Positions 18,026 to 27,240 of a DNA stretch of 64,000 bases are shown here, one piece after another; positions within the stretch are counted from its first letter, which is position 1, and each line of letters opens with the position of its first letter. The notes beneath the pieces were generated by a model, which was not told the DNA's origin, did not search any database, and saw nothing but the letters and a program-made list of their open reading frames with translations. Source of the DNA: Hallerella sp963656065 (GTDB lineage: Bacteria > Fibrobacterota > Fibrobacteria > Fibrobacterales > Fibrobacteraceae). The translations under genes and the position numbers were made by a program. Location: positions 158,469-222,468 of the forward strand of contig CAVKGV010000002.1 in assembly GCA_963656065.1 (NCBI GenBank). Direction: 5' to 3'.

Positions 18026-18808
18026 ATGGACAGAGATCGTCGGCGCCGTTTTGGGCAAAATTTTTTGGATGCGGAAACAGCAAGTCTCATCGCATCGGAC
18101 ATTCCGCTTGAAGCGGGAAGTTCCATTTTGGAAATAGGCCCGGGCCACGGGGCGCTCACGGAACATCTGCTCGCTCGGGGCGTTCCCGTCACGGCGGTCG
18201 AAGTCGATGAAGAATGTGTCGCGGTTCTCCGGGAAAAATTCTCTGGAAACCCGAATTTCCGGGTCGTGAACCAGGATATTTTGAAATTTCCGATGGACGA
18301 ATGGCTCAAAACGAATCCAAGACCCTGGCTCGCCGGAAACTTGCCGTATAACATTTCGACGGGAATCGTGGCAAGTGTCATGCCGCTCTTGAAAAAGACT
18401 CTCGGGTTTATGTGCATGGTCCAGCTCGAAGTCGCGGAACGTTTCTGTGCGGAACCGCATACAAGAAGCTATGGAAGCCTTTCCGTCTGGATCCGCGCCC
18501 ATGCGACCGGGAAAATCATCCGAAAAATCGGACCGGAACATTTTACGCCGCGACCGAACGTCTTGAGCGCCACGGTCCTCTTTTCGCCGCGTCCCGACCC
18601 GCTCGAAGCGCCTCCGGAATTTTTCGAATTTGTGCAGAGCGCATTTTCCCAAAAGAGGAAAGTGATCACGAATGCTCTTTCAGCGCGTTTTGAAAAGGCG
18701 AAAGTTTTAAAAGCCTTGGAACGTTCGGGGCTTTCTCCGAATGCCCGCGCCGAAGAACTTTCTCCGGAAGAGCTGCTCCTTTTGCACGAGACGCTGCTTG
18801 GAAATTAG
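18026..18808 (+). CDS. rsmA: 16S rRNA dimethyladenosine transferase
   Basis: Dimethylates two adjacent adenines near the 3' end of 16S rRNA during small-subunit assembly (KsgA/RsmA). The 260-residue length is standard. RRFGQNFLDAE at the N-terminus, the SAM-binding ILEIGPGHGALTEHLL, acidic VEVDEE, and catalytic NLPYNIST (motif IV) are all present, as is the C-terminal helical domain with KRKVITNAL. There is no clear Shine-Dalgarno sequence. It converges with the SIMPL-domain gene 5 bp downstream. Confidence 0.96.
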   Translation: MDRDRRRRFGQNFLDAETASLIASDIPLEAGSSILEIGPGHGALTEHLLARGVPVTAVEVDEECVAVLREKFSGNPNFRVVNQDILKFPMDEWLKTNPRPWLAGNLPYNISTGIVASVMPLLKKTLGFMCMVQLEVAERFCAEPHTRSYGSLSVWIRAHATGKIIRKIGPEHFTPRPNVLSATVLFSPRPDPLEAPPEFFEFVQSAFSQKRKVITNALSARFEKAKVLKALERSGLSPNARAEELSPEELLLLHETLLGN

Positions 18809-18813
18809 CGGAA

Positions 18814-19551
18814 TTACTGCAGCTTGAATTTCATCGTCACGCTGGCGCTGATTTCGATTTTCTGTTCTGGAATCGCAGCTCTGGACATTTTCCGTGCGCC
18901 GCCGAGCATGTTCGCTCCATCGTAATAGACTGCAGTTTCAAAAGTATTCATCGATGAATTTTCGTCGCCAATGGACAGCACTTTTCCGAGCTTCTTTTCG
19001 GAGGCTTCCGCCAGGGCTTTTGCTTTTTCCGTCGCTTCTTTTACCGCGGCACGATAGACTTCGTTCTTCTTTTCGGTGGCGGATGAAAGCTCCGGAATCG
19101 ATTGGGTGATTTCCAAATCCCGAATCATGGCGATGCCTTTGATGAATTCCGAAACTTTGGACGGATCCGTCAGATTCACGGAAATATCCTGGGAAATTTC
19201 AAATCCGTCGGGAATCCGCTTGTTGTTTTCCCATTTCCACGCCTTTTCGAGCGAGAACTGCTTGACGGAGACACTGTCCGTCGGGACGCCTAGCGTCTTG
19301 ACGAATTCAACGAGTTCCGCGCTTGCGGCGATGTTCGCTTCGATGAGTGCGCTCTTTTCCGCTCCGCGCTTTTCATACCGCAGAGCGTACCGGATGTTCG
19401 TCGGGCTGAAACTTTTGGAATGCGCCGCCGAAACGGTCAAAATTCCAGAATCATCGGAGGAAATTTTGCGGGGAGCCTTTGGCGTGTGGACGATATAGAC
19501 GACGGCAATAATGGTCAGGCAAAGGGCGATAAATCCTGCGAGTAACTTCAT
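18814..19551 (-). CDS. SIMPL-domain (DUF541) exported protein
   Basis: A 245-residue protein with an N-terminal membrane anchor or signal (LLAGFIALCLTIIAVVYIV, residues 3-21) and a periplasmic SIMPL/DUF541 domain. Family hallmarks seen are LVEFVKTLGVPTDSVSVKQF, the central AVKEATEKAKALAEASEKKLG helix and the closing PEQKIEISASVTMKFKL strand. The biochemical role of the family is not established. It converges with rsmA and has no operon partner. Confidence 0.85.
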   Translation of the reverse strand: MKLLAGFIALCLTIIAVVYIVHTPKAPRKISSDDSGILTVSAAHSKSFSPTNIRYALRYEKRGAEKSALIEANIAASAELVEFVKTLGVPTDSVSVKQFSLEKAWKWENNKRIPDGFEISQDISVNLTDPSKVSEFIKGIAMIRDLEITQSIPELSSATEKKNEVYRAAVKEATEKAKALAEASEKKLGKVLSIGDENSSMNTFETAVYYDGANMLGGARKMSRAAIPEQKIEISASVTMKFKLQ

Positions 19552-19645
19552 ACGGCCTCTTGGAAATGAGATTTTCCTTAAAATACGAATTTATCTGTGG
19601 AAAGGAAATGGGTTGCCGAGCTAATTCCTATCTATATTTAGATAT

Positions 19646-21106
19646 ATGAAAATTTCCGTAAACGACATGATGTCTTCGAGCGGCGTCGGCTTTGGAACGA
19701 GCGGCGCCCGCGGGCTTGTCACCCAGATGACCGATTTTGTCTGCTACAGTTATGCGCATGCGTTCCTTGCGTACTGCGAAAAAAATTATCCTTCGGAAAA
19801 GACGGTTGCGATTGCGGGCGATTTGCGTCCGAGTACGGGGAGGATTCTCCGGTCCGTGGCGACGGCGGCAGAGGATTCGGGTTGGAAAGTTATCTACGGC
19901 GGTCGGATTCCCAGCCCGGCGATTGCGCTTTACGGAATCGAGAAGGCGCTCCCGACTATCATGGTGACGGGAAGCCACATCCCGGCGGACCGGAACGGCA
20001 TCAAGTTCAACCACCCGAAAGGGGAAATTTCCAAAACGGATGAATCCGGGATTCGCTCCGAAAATTTTGAACTGGACGCTTCGAAATTCGGCGATGACGG
20101 AATGCTCAAAAATCCCGCCGAATTGCCGGTCGAAAATCCCGAAGCCCGTGAAAACTATAAACGGCGCTATCTGGATTTCTTCGGGGAAAATTCCCTGTCC
20201 GGATTGACCGTCGGCATGTACCAGCATTCGGCTGTCGGGCGCGATATCATCACGGATGTTTTGAAAAAGCTCGGGGCGTTTGTCGTGACGCTTGGACGGT
20301 CGGAAGTTTTTGTCCCGGTCGATACGGAAGCGGTCCGCCCGGAAGATGTGACGCTCGGAGCGGAATGGGCGAAACGAGGCCTCGATGCGATAGTCAGCAC
20401 CGACGGCGACAGCGACCGTCCGCTATTTGCCGATGCGACGGGCAAGTGGATTCGCGGGGACGTTCTCGGAATCCTTGCTGCAAAGGTCCTCGGAATCGAT
20501 CGGATTGCGACTCCGGTAAGTTGCAACACGGCCCTTGAAAAATGTGGATTTTTTGAACGGACGCTCCGCACACGCATCGGAAGCCCATACGTTATCGCCG
20601 GAATGCAGGAGCTCGACGCCGACGGGAAAACGGTTGCCGGCTACGAAGCGAACGGCGGATTCCTGCTCGAAACGGACATCGCCTTAGACGGAAAGGTCTT
20701 GAAGGCGCTCCCGACGAGAGACGCTCTCCTCCCGCAGATCGCCGTTCTTGTCGCGGCAAAGAAACAGAAATTAGGCGTGGAAGATTTGTTCAAGTCCTTG
20801 CCGAAACGCTTCACCGCAAGCGACCGCGTGAAAGAATTTCCCACCGAAAAAGGTCGGGCGAAGGTTTCCGAAATCGCCGAAAAAAATCTAGGCGAAGCCT
20901 ATTTCGGGCATCTCGCCGGGAAAATCGTCTCGACCGATGTGACGGACGGTTTCCGGATGACTTTTGACAGCGGCGACATTATCCATTTGCGTCCGAGCGG
21001 AAATGCTCCGGAACTTCGCTGCTACGTGGAATGCGATTCTGCAGCCCGCGCCGAGGAATTCAAGGAAAAAGTTCTCGCCGTGATGCAGGAATGGAAAAAC
21101 GCGTAA
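19646..21106 (+). CDS. Phosphomannomutase / phosphohexomutase
   Basis: A 486-residue alpha-D-phosphohexomutase that should interconvert mannose-6-phosphate and mannose-1-phosphate (GDP-mannose supply). The N-terminal GFGTSGARGLV is typical. The catalytic serine loop reads MVTGSHIPADRNGIKF: the usual TASHNP is replaced by TGSHIP, keeping the phosphorylated Ser. The metal loop is STDGDSDRPL, the sugar-binding loop GYEANGGFL, and the phosphate-binding end RPSGNAPELRCY. Whether it also uses glucose phosphates cannot be told from sequence. No gene of a nucleotide-sugar pathway is next to it. Confidence 0.88.
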   Translation: MKISVNDMMSSSGVGFGTSGARGLVTQMTDFVCYSYAHAFLAYCEKNYPSEKTVAIAGDLRPSTGRILRSVATAAEDSGWKVIYGGRIPSPAIALYGIEKALPTIMVTGSHIPADRNGIKFNHPKGEISKTDESGIRSENFELDASKFGDDGMLKNPAELPVENPEARENYKRRYLDFFGENSLSGLTVGMYQHSAVGRDIITDVLKKLGAFVVTLGRSEVFVPVDTEAVRPEDVTLGAEWAKRGLDAIVSTDGDSDRPLFADATGKWIRGDVLGILAAKVLGIDRIATPVSCNTALEKCGFFERTLRTRIGSPYVIAGMQELDADGKTVAGYEANGGFLLETDIALDGKVLKALPTRDALLPQIAVLVAAKKQKLGVEDLFKSLPKRFTASDRVKEFPTEKGRAKVSEIAEKNLGEAYFGHLAGKIVSTDVTDGFRMTFDSGDIIHLRPSGNAPELRCYVECDSAARAEEFKEKVLAVMQEWKNA

Positions 21107-21145
21107 ATTTCTGCGTCGTCCGTTTTAATTTTATATGTTTACGCC

Positions 21146-22060
21146 ATGAATTTCAAACGATCCGTCTTTTTTGCGTTCCTCTGCGCCGCGACATGTTTTG
21201 CGGGTGGCAGGTTTTGGAATGTCGATCAGGGCGGAACGACGATGAAGTTCTTGTCGCTTTCGACGTCTCCGCGGTCGGCGGCTCTTGCCGGAGCGGGCGT
21301 TGCCATGCCGAACGGCTTCTCGGAAGTTTCCCGGAATCCCTTGGCGACTGCATCCTCGGACGTTCCCCAGGCGGGCATTGAACACGTCCGGTTTTCGAGT
21401 CGCATCGATGCGAAACTTACGTCCGTCTATTTCGGCATGCCTTTTAAATATTTGAATACAAGCGCTGCGGTGGAATATCTGGGCTACGGCGATATCGAGG
21501 GCCGCGACGAGGAAGGTTTCAAGACCGACGATTACGGGGCGATGGCATGGGCGCTCCAGCTCGGTGTCGGCAGCAAGCCTTCTGTTTTTAATTGGGCGGT
21601 TTCCGCGCGGTTCGCTTCGCAGACAATCGACAATGCGACAGCGATTGCGTTTCTCGCCGACGGCGGCGCAAGCTTTCGGTTGAATCGCTACATCACATTT
21701 GGCGCGACCGTTACGAATTTCGGCTGGGTTTCCGAATACGAGTCGGAAAAAGAATCCGCTCCGATGGCGCTTTCGGCGGGAATTTCGGGAACTCACCCCA
21801 TTTTCGATATTTTCGATTTGGCTCTCCACGTGGACGCCTATCGCCGGGCGGATTACGATGCGGAATGGCGCTTCGGTTCCGAACTTCTGTATAAAAAGAC
21901 CCTTGCGTTTCGGGTCGGGTATGCGTATCGCGGTGAAACGGAAAGCGGCGTCTCGGCGGGTCTCGGACTTGTCTTTGGCCGCATCCGCTTCGATTACGCC
22001 TACGCGTCAAATCCCGTTCTGGACGGGAACCATCTTTTCCATCTGGGAATCGGGTTTTAG
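21146..22060 (+). CDS. PorV/PorQ family outer-membrane protein
   Basis: A 304-residue exported protein with a signal peptide (residues 1-19, cleavage near CFA-GGR). The early segment FLSLSTSPRSAALAGAGVAM followed by FSEVSRNPLA is characteristic of the PorV/PorQ (FadL-like) barrel family. PorV carries type IX substrates from the translocon to the attachment complex. The rest shows alternating aromatic strands and ends in a barrel-type FHLGIGF. It starts 39 bp after the phosphomannomutase gene, possibly co-transcribed. Its presence fits the sorting-type C-termini of the hydrolases in this window. PorV versus PorQ cannot be separated here. Confidence 0.8.
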   Translation: MNFKRSVFFAFLCAATCFAGGRFWNVDQGGTTMKFLSLSTSPRSAALAGAGVAMPNGFSEVSRNPLATASSDVPQAGIEHVRFSSRIDAKLTSVYFGMPFKYLNTSAAVEYLGYGDIEGRDEEGFKTDDYGAMAWALQLGVGSKPSVFNWAVSARFASQTIDNATAIAFLADGGASFRLNRYITFGATVTNFGWVSEYESEKESAPMALSAGISGTHPIFDIFDLALHVDAYRRADYDAEWRFGSELLYKKTLAFRVGYAYRGETESGVSAGLGLVFGRIRFDYAYASNPVLDGNHLFHLGIGF

Positions 22061-22097
22061 GTGAAGAACAGTTGAAACGTTCCAAATAAAAAACGGC

Positions 22098-22261
22098 CAA
22101 TTCCAACAAACGGAATTGCGTATATCAATGTATTCTTCGCCTCGGTTATAATGAGAGCCGCGCTATTTTCCTCAGGGGCAATGTTTTTGGCGGAGACGTC
22201 TTTTCTTGCTTTTAGGGAATGAAAATTTGACCTATATGCCAAAAATTGTGGCGTATAGGTC
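22098..22261 (-). terminator. Two inverted repeats acting as terminators for the 60-residue protein gene
   Basis: GACCTATATGCC (22229-22240) pairs with GGCGTATAGGTC (22250-22261) with one wobble; on the minus strand a T-rich stretch follows. Further on, CAATTCC pairs with GGAATTG (22098-22118), followed on the minus strand by GCCGTTTTTTATTT. The sequence between them has a minus-strand frame ending in a hydrophobic segment, but it begins inside the first hairpin with TTG and is not called. Confidence 0.6.
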
Positions 22262-22268
22262 AAAATTT

Positions 22269-22451
22269 TTAAACGAATTTTGTAAATTGTGTCATTCCTT
22301 TTTCATTGTAAGTGTAAAGAGTGGAACCATTGCGAACAGTGAATGTTGATGCGGTGAAGCCGACAAGTTCGCCAAATTTTGTACATATTGTATAACCTCG
22401 TTCGTCATAAACGTAGACGGTTGAACCTTTTTGCTGTGCGCTTCCTATCAT
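22269..22451 (-). CDS. Small two-repeat protein of unknown function (60 residues)
   Basis: MIGSAQQKGSTVYVYDERGY starts 7 bases after AAAGGAG, a strong ribosome binding site. The protein consists of two similar halves: GSTVYVYDERGYTICTKFG and GSTLYTYNEKGMTQFTKF, joined by ELVGFTASTFTVRN. This reads as a tandem beta-hairpin of about 25 residues per unit. There is no signal peptide or membrane segment. I have an impression of similar short proteins in other gut bacteria but cannot name a family or function. It is flanked by hairpins on both sides and so is probably transcribed alone. Confidence 0.7.
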   Translation of the reverse strand: MIGSAQQKGSTVYVYDERGYTICTKFGELVGFTASTFTVRNGSTLYTYNEKGMTQFTKFV

Positions 22452-22487
22452 AAGGATTCTCCTTTGGGCTTAGCCCTTTTTGTTTTT

Positions 22488-22503
22488 CCGTTCAAATGAA
22501 CGG
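22488..22503. repeat. Short palindrome CCGTTCAAATGAACGG
   Basis: A perfect 7-bp stem with a 2-base loop, preceded by TTTTT and followed by ACTTTTTAT. It lies between the small-protein gene and the fatty-acid cluster and could be a weak terminator or an operator for either divergent gene. Confidence 0.45.
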
Positions 22504-22608
22504 ACTTTTTATATGTAAGTAAAAAAAAAGCTCCGTCAAGGGATTTTGGAAAAAAATCGTCTTTTTAAAGTCTTCACTATAAAATTTCGGATTTTCTAGA
22601 TTTTTGCT

Positions 22609-23373
22609 ATGCCTTTTTGTGAAACATTTTCCCGCCGCTATGATGACGACGGTTTTACTTTTCGAGTTGAGAGCCGCATAGCCTATACGGAATGCGGTCC
22701 GGACGGTTCGCTCAGCCTGTTCGATTTTTTGCGCAAGACGACGGACATTTCCTCGGAAGATATTTTCCATCGCGGGACGTCGATGCCTTTTCTCGTGGAA
22801 CACGGATTTGCACGACTCCTTGCGCGGTCGGTCTTTCGTTTTCACCGGATGCCGAAAATCAACGAGCGCGTCGAATGGGTGACAACCGAATGGAAAGCGG
22901 AATCGTGGCAGTTTGTGCGCGAGTACAAAGTCAAGAGCGAAAGCGGCGAACTTTTGGTCTCGGGGCTTTCCAAGTGGCTTCTCACCGATTTTAAAACCCG
23001 GAAAATTCTCCCGGTCAAGGCGATTCTCCCGTTTCGAAAATTGAACACGGTTCCGTTTGAATCGGACGGCCTTTCTTGCGGGAAAATCCTCGTGCCGGAC
23101 ACGCTCGAAAAAGTCGGTGAACAGAAAATCATGCGTTCGCACCTGGACGGAAACAATCACACGGACAACGCCTTTTACGGAGCTTTCATCGTGAACGCGT
23201 TGCCGGCGGAAATTGCTGAACGCCCGTTAATTGAATTCCGCATAAATTATTCGAAAGAGCTGCTCCTCGGAGAAACCGTAGAAATGTTCTTGGCGAAAAC
23301 GGGCGAAAACCGGTATATTGTCGTCGGAAAGAAAAACGATGAAGTGGCTTTTGCAAGCGAGCTTGTGTTTTGA
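22609..23373 (+). CDS. Acyl-ACP thioesterase (FatA/FatB type)
   Basis: A 254-residue double hot-dog protein expected to release fatty acids from acyl-ACP in the cytoplasm. The N-terminal half has ESRIAYTECGPDGSLSLFDF and a WVTTEWKAESW segment like bacterial acyl-ACP thioesterases (PF01643). The C-terminal half has SHLDGNNHTDNAFYGAFIVN, which matches the catalytic Asn-His region, and FRINYSKELLLGETVE. It heads a five-gene co-oriented cluster with a deacetylase-like gene, an acyl-CoA ligase, fabF and fabV, consistent with fatty-acid release and reactivation. A TATAAA at 22578-22583 could be its -10 box. Confidence 0.85.
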   Translation: MPFCETFSRRYDDDGFTFRVESRIAYTECGPDGSLSLFDFLRKTTDISSEDIFHRGTSMPFLVEHGFARLLARSVFRFHRMPKINERVEWVTTEWKAESWQFVREYKVKSESGELLVSGLSKWLLTDFKTRKILPVKAILPFRKLNTVPFESDGLSCGKILVPDTLEKVGEQKIMRSHLDGNNHTDNAFYGAFIVNALPAEIAERPLIEFRINYSKELLLGETVEMFLAKTGENRYIVVGKKNDEVAFASELVF

Positions 23374-23427
23374 CGGCAGGCCGTCGCGGCTTTTTCTATT
23401 TTAAGTCTAATCATAGGAGAATTTTGA

Positions 23428-24252
23428 ATGGAACTCAACAAGGATATCGCCGACATTTCCGCTGCCGAGGCGGAAAATTTTAAAGGCAAGAGATTCATCC
23501 TTTGCTATCACGATTTCAACATCAAGAATTTTGAAAAGGCGCTTGTCCAGATAGACAAGATTTCCGCGGTGACGGCGTCTCCGATTTCTGTCGCGGTCGT
23601 CCCGTCTGTCGGAGCGGCTCCCGAAGACGAACGCGAACGTTTCTCGGATGCGATTGAAAAAATCCGGAAGGACGGTCACGAGCTTTTGCTCCACGGTGCG
23701 CGCCATTTTGCAAATCTCGGCAAGGAACGCTCTGTCTTTGGCAAGAGCGCCCTTATGCTTTCGGGAAACGTGGCGGAATTTGCGGGACTCTCCGAACAGG
23801 AGTCCCAGGCGCTTCTCGACCGCTCGATCGCCCTGTGGCGCGGTCTCGGGCAGGATACGCTTCCCGTCGGATTCGTTCCCCCGGCCTGGTATGACAACAA
23901 CTTCTTAAAGGACCAGGTTCTCGCAAAGTTCAACACATACGAAGACAGAACGTCCATCTACAAGAAGCACGACCTGGTCGTTTCGCTCGACGAAAACGAA
24001 ATCGAGTCCGAACCTTCGAAGAAGGACGATGTGGAAAAGTTCCTTTCGTTCGGCATCAGCTTTGCCGGCCTTCCGGAAATTTCGCTCGGCGTGGCGCAGA
24101 CTTCGGCCTGCCTCACGATCCAGGCTCCGCTCGGGACTCCGCGTCTCACGATCCACAATGCGGATTTCACCACGATCGGGGAACTGCGCATCCTGAATCT
24201 TGTCCGTTATGCGCTTTCCAAACGGGAAAAAATCTTCTACCGCGACCTGTAG
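23428..24252 (+). CDS. DUF2334 / polysaccharide-deacetylase-like protein
   Basis: A 274-residue cytoplasmic protein (no signal peptide). FILCYHDFN near residue 22, SVAVVPSVG, GHELLLHGARHF, GFVPPAWY and LTIHNAD are the landmarks of the NodB-like TIM barrel in DUF2334 and related deacetylases; the HD and HxxxH-like residues suggest metal binding. The substrate is unknown. AGGAG lies 8 bases before the ATG. It sits inside the fatty-acid cluster, 27 bp before the ligase, so it may act on an acylated sugar or lipid precursor; this is inference. Confidence 0.75.
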   Translation: MELNKDIADISAAEAENFKGKRFILCYHDFNIKNFEKALVQIDKISAVTASPISVAVVPSVGAAPEDERERFSDAIEKIRKDGHELLLHGARHFANLGKERSVFGKSALMLSGNVAEFAGLSEQESQALLDRSIALWRGLGQDTLPVGFVPPAWYDNNFLKDQVLAKFNTYEDRTSIYKKHDLVVSLDENEIESEPSKKDDVEKFLSFGISFAGLPEISLGVAQTSACLTIQAPLGTPRLTIHNADFTTIGELRILNLVRYALSKREKIFYRDL

Positions 24253-24279
24253 TTTCGCGGAAATGCAACCGAGGTTTTT

Positions 24280-25974
24280 ATGTCTCAGCTTCAAAAATTT
24301 ATCGATCGGGTGGATTACGATTCCTACGAAGATCTATACGAGAACTTCAAGATTCACATTCCCGACAATTTCAACTTTGCCTACGATGTCGTTGACGACT
24401 ATGCCGTGAACGATCCGAAAAAAGTCGCCCTTGTCTGGTGCGACGACAACGATGAACGGCATTCGTTTACGTTCAAGGATATTTCCGTCGCATCGAACCG
24501 CACGGCGAATTTCCTCGCGGAACAGGGTATCCGGAAGGGCGACCGCGTCCAGCTGATGCTCCGCCGCCGCTACGAGTTCTGGTTCTTCCTCTTGGCGCTT
24601 CACCGCATCGGGGCGATTGCCGTCCCGGCGACGAACATGCTCACGTCCGAGGACCTGGAATACCGCTTCCGCGCCGCGGACATCAAGATGGTCGTGACTT
24701 ACGACGACCCGGCCCTCCAGAAGGAAATCGAAACGGCTCGCGCCAAGTCCCCGTCCGTCGAAAAGCTGGTGACTATCGGGCAGCCGCGCCAGGGCTGGAT
24801 TTCTTTCTATGACGATTACGAAATCTGCTCGCCGAAATTTCCCCGTCCGGAAGGCGAGGACGCGACGACGAACGACGACATCATGGTCATCTACTTCACG
24901 AGCGGAACGTCTAGCAATCCGAAGATGGTGGCGCATACGTTCACCTATCCGCTGGGCCACATCGTGACGGCGAAGTATTGGCAGAACGTCATCGATGGCG
25001 GTGTCCATCTGACCGTGGCGGAAACCGGCTGGGCCAAGGCTCTGTGGGGAAAGATCTACGGGCAGTGGATCGCGGGCTCCGCGGTGTTCAGCTATGACAT
25101 GAACACGTTCATTCCCGGCAAGCTGCTCGAAAAGATGGCGGAGTTCAAGGTTACCACGTTCTGTGCGCCTCCGACGGTTTACCGCTACCTATTGCAACAC
25201 GACATCTCCAAGTACGATCTGTCGAACCTGAAGTACTGTGTCACGGCGGGAGAAGCCTTGAACGTCGATATTTACAACCGCTGGCTCGAAAAGACCGGAC
25301 ATCGCCTGCATGAAGGCTACGGCCAGACGGAACTCACGCTCACCGAAGGAAACTTCCCGTGGATGGAACCGCGGCCCGGTTCAATGGGAAAGCCTTCTCC
25401 CGGCTACCGGATAGACATCGTGCGTCCGGACGGCTCTACCTGCGATCCGGAAGAAGTCGGCGAAATCATCATTCGCATCGATGGGGGCAAGCCGTTCGGC
25501 ATGTTCGGCGGTTATTACCGCGATGAAGAGCGCACGCAAAAAGTTTTCGAAGGCGGCGTTTATCACACGGGCGATACGGCGTGGAAGGACAAGGACGGCT
25601 ACTGCTGGTTTATCGGTCGGACGGACGATCTGATTAAAAGTTCCGGCTACCGGATAAGCCCGTTCGAAGTGGAAGAGGTCCTGCTGAAACACCCCGCGGT
25701 TCTCGAATGCGCCGTTACCGGCGTGGAAGATCCGTCGCGCGGCCAGGCGATTAAGGCGACGATTGTTTTGCAGAAAGGCTACGAAGCGTCCAAGGAACTT
25801 GCGAAAGATATCCAGCTGTTCACGAAAAAGGTCGCTGCGTCCTACAAGAGTCCGCGCATCATCGACTTTGTCCTGGAACTTCCGAAGACGATTAGCGGAA
25901 AGATCCGTCGCGTCGCGATTCGCGAAAAGGACAAGCAGGAACAACAGAAACGCGATTCCGAAAAGGCGAAATAA
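24280..25974 (+). CDS. Acyl-CoA synthetase, AMP-forming (ANL superfamily)
   Basis: A 564-residue ligase that adenylates a carboxylic acid and transfers it to CoA. The ATP loop VIYFTSGTSSNPKMV, the motif GYGQTELTLTEG, the TGDTAWKDKDGYCWFIGRTDD hinge region and the C-terminal lysine motif ISGKIRR are all intact. Overall shape resembles medium-chain or acetyl-CoA synthetase-like enzymes (LGHIVTAKYWQNV, ETGWAKALWGKIYGQW). GAGG precedes the ATG by 8 bases. It is followed by fabF after 3 bp. The neighbouring thioesterase suggests the substrate is a released fatty acid. Confidence 0.92.
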   Translation: MSQLQKFIDRVDYDSYEDLYENFKIHIPDNFNFAYDVVDDYAVNDPKKVALVWCDDNDERHSFTFKDISVASNRTANFLAEQGIRKGDRVQLMLRRRYEFWFFLLALHRIGAIAVPATNMLTSEDLEYRFRAADIKMVVTYDDPALQKEIETARAKSPSVEKLVTIGQPRQGWISFYDDYEICSPKFPRPEGEDATTNDDIMVIYFTSGTSSNPKMVAHTFTYPLGHIVTAKYWQNVIDGGVHLTVAETGWAKALWGKIYGQWIAGSAVFSYDMNTFIPGKLLEKMAEFKVTTFCAPPTVYRYLLQHDISKYDLSNLKYCVTAGEALNVDIYNRWLEKTGHRLHEGYGQTELTLTEGNFPWMEPRPGSMGKPSPGYRIDIVRPDGSTCDPEEVGEIIIRIDGGKPFGMFGGYYRDEERTQKVFEGGVYHTGDTAWKDKDGYCWFIGRTDDLIKSSGYRISPFEVEEVLLKHPAVLECAVTGVEDPSRGQAIKATIVLQKGYEASKELAKDIQLFTKKVAASYKSPRIIDFVLELPKTISGKIRRVAIREKDKQEQQKRDSEKAK

Positions 25975-25977
25975 TTC

Positions 25978-27225
25978 ATGAAAAGACGAGTCGTTATCAC
26001 GGGAATGGGTGCGGTCACTCCGATCGGAAACTCGGTACCCGAACTGTGGAATTCCATCCGGCAAGGCGTTTGCGGAGTGGGACCGATTACTTTGTTCGAT
26101 GCGGGTTCTTCGCCGGTGAAAATCGCTGCGGAAATCAAGAACTTCGCTCCCGAAGAACACGGAATCGATCCGAAGGAAGCGCGGCGCATGGCCAGGTTCA
26201 CCCAATTCCTGCTCGCCGCGGCGAACGAGGCTGTTTCCGATGCGAAGCTTTCGAAAGAAGTCCTCGCCGGGGACAAAACGGGAATCGTCGCCGGGAACGG
26301 GCTTTCCGGGATGGACATTATCGATGCGTCTTTTTCCAAGTACATCGAAAGTGGGAAACGCCGGGCTTCGCCCCTTGCGATGCCGGAGCTGATACCGAAC
26401 GAAGCGGCGGCGAACGTCTCTATCGCCCTAGGAATTACAGGTTCCGCATGGACCATCGCGACTGCCTGCGCCTCGGGAACGGATGCGCTCGGACTGGCTC
26501 TCGACACTATTCGCTCTGGTCGCTTGGACGTTTGCCTTGCCGGCGGATCGGAAAGCGGCATCACGGAATTTTCAATCAAGAGCTTTGCCGGAATGCACGC
26601 TCTGACGGACAAGTTCAACGACGCTCCCGAAAAGGCTTCTCGCCCGTTTGACAGGGACCGATCGGGGTTCGTCATGGGAGAAGGCGGATCGATTCTCGTA
26701 CTCGAAGAACTTGAACATGCCAAGGCCCGCGGGGCGCACATTTACGCGGAACTCGCCGGCTACGGAGCGTCGGCGGACGCTTACCACATCACAAGCCCGC
26801 GTCCCGATGGGGTGACTTGTGCCAAGGCTCTGCTTCGGGCAATTGACGATGCGGAAATTTCCCCGGAGACGATAGATTATTACAATGCGCACGGAACATC
26901 TACCCGCTTGAACGATTCGACCGAAACGGCGATGCTCAAGGAGGCGCTCGGAAAACACGCCTACAAAATCAAGGTTTCAAGTACGAAGAGCATGACCGGG
27001 CACTGCGTCGGAGCGGCTGGCGCCATCGAAGCGATCATCAGCACGCTTGCCATCCGGGACTCGTTCTTCCCGGCGACAATTAATCTGGAAAATCCGGACG
27101 AGACTTGCGACTTAGATTACGTTCCGAACCAAGGCGTTCCGGGAAACATCGACTGCGCCGCATCGGCGTCCCTGGGCTTCGGCGGACACAACGGTGTCGT
27201 CATCATCAAAAAATTCAAGGATTAA
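25978..27225 (+). CDS. fabF: Beta-ketoacyl-ACP synthase II
   Basis: A 415-residue condensing enzyme that elongates acyl-ACP with malonyl-ACP. The triad is intact: Cys164 in TACASGTDALG, His305 in YYNAHGTSTRLND and His342 in SMTGHCVGAAGA, plus the GFGGHN glycine loop near the C-terminus. It begins 3 bp after the ligase and ends 15 bp before fabV, so the three genes form one transcription unit. It could be the general FabF or a dedicated synthase for this cluster; no fabD, fabG or acpP gene lies in the window. Confidence 0.95.
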   Translation: MKRRVVITGMGAVTPIGNSVPELWNSIRQGVCGVGPITLFDAGSSPVKIAAEIKNFAPEEHGIDPKEARRMARFTQFLLAAANEAVSDAKLSKEVLAGDKTGIVAGNGLSGMDIIDASFSKYIESGKRRASPLAMPELIPNEAAANVSIALGITGSAWTIATACASGTDALGLALDTIRSGRLDVCLAGGSESGITEFSIKSFAGMHALTDKFNDAPEKASRPFDRDRSGFVMGEGGSILVLEELEHAKARGAHIYAELAGYGASADAYHITSPRPDGVTCAKALLRAIDDAEISPETIDYYNAHGTSTRLNDSTETAMLKEALGKHAYKIKVSSTKSMTGHCVGAAGAIEAIISTLAIRDSFFPATINLENPDETCDLDYVPNQGVPGNIDCAASASLGFGGHNGVVIIKKFKD

Positions 27226-27240
27226 ATTCAAAGGATTCTC

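Noticed and set aside
22057..22263. 68-codon minus-strand frame ending in a hydrophobic segment
   Set aside because: It starts with TTG inside a strong terminator hairpin, has no ribosome binding site and contains a second hairpin; probably read-through of non-coding sequence or an old remnant.
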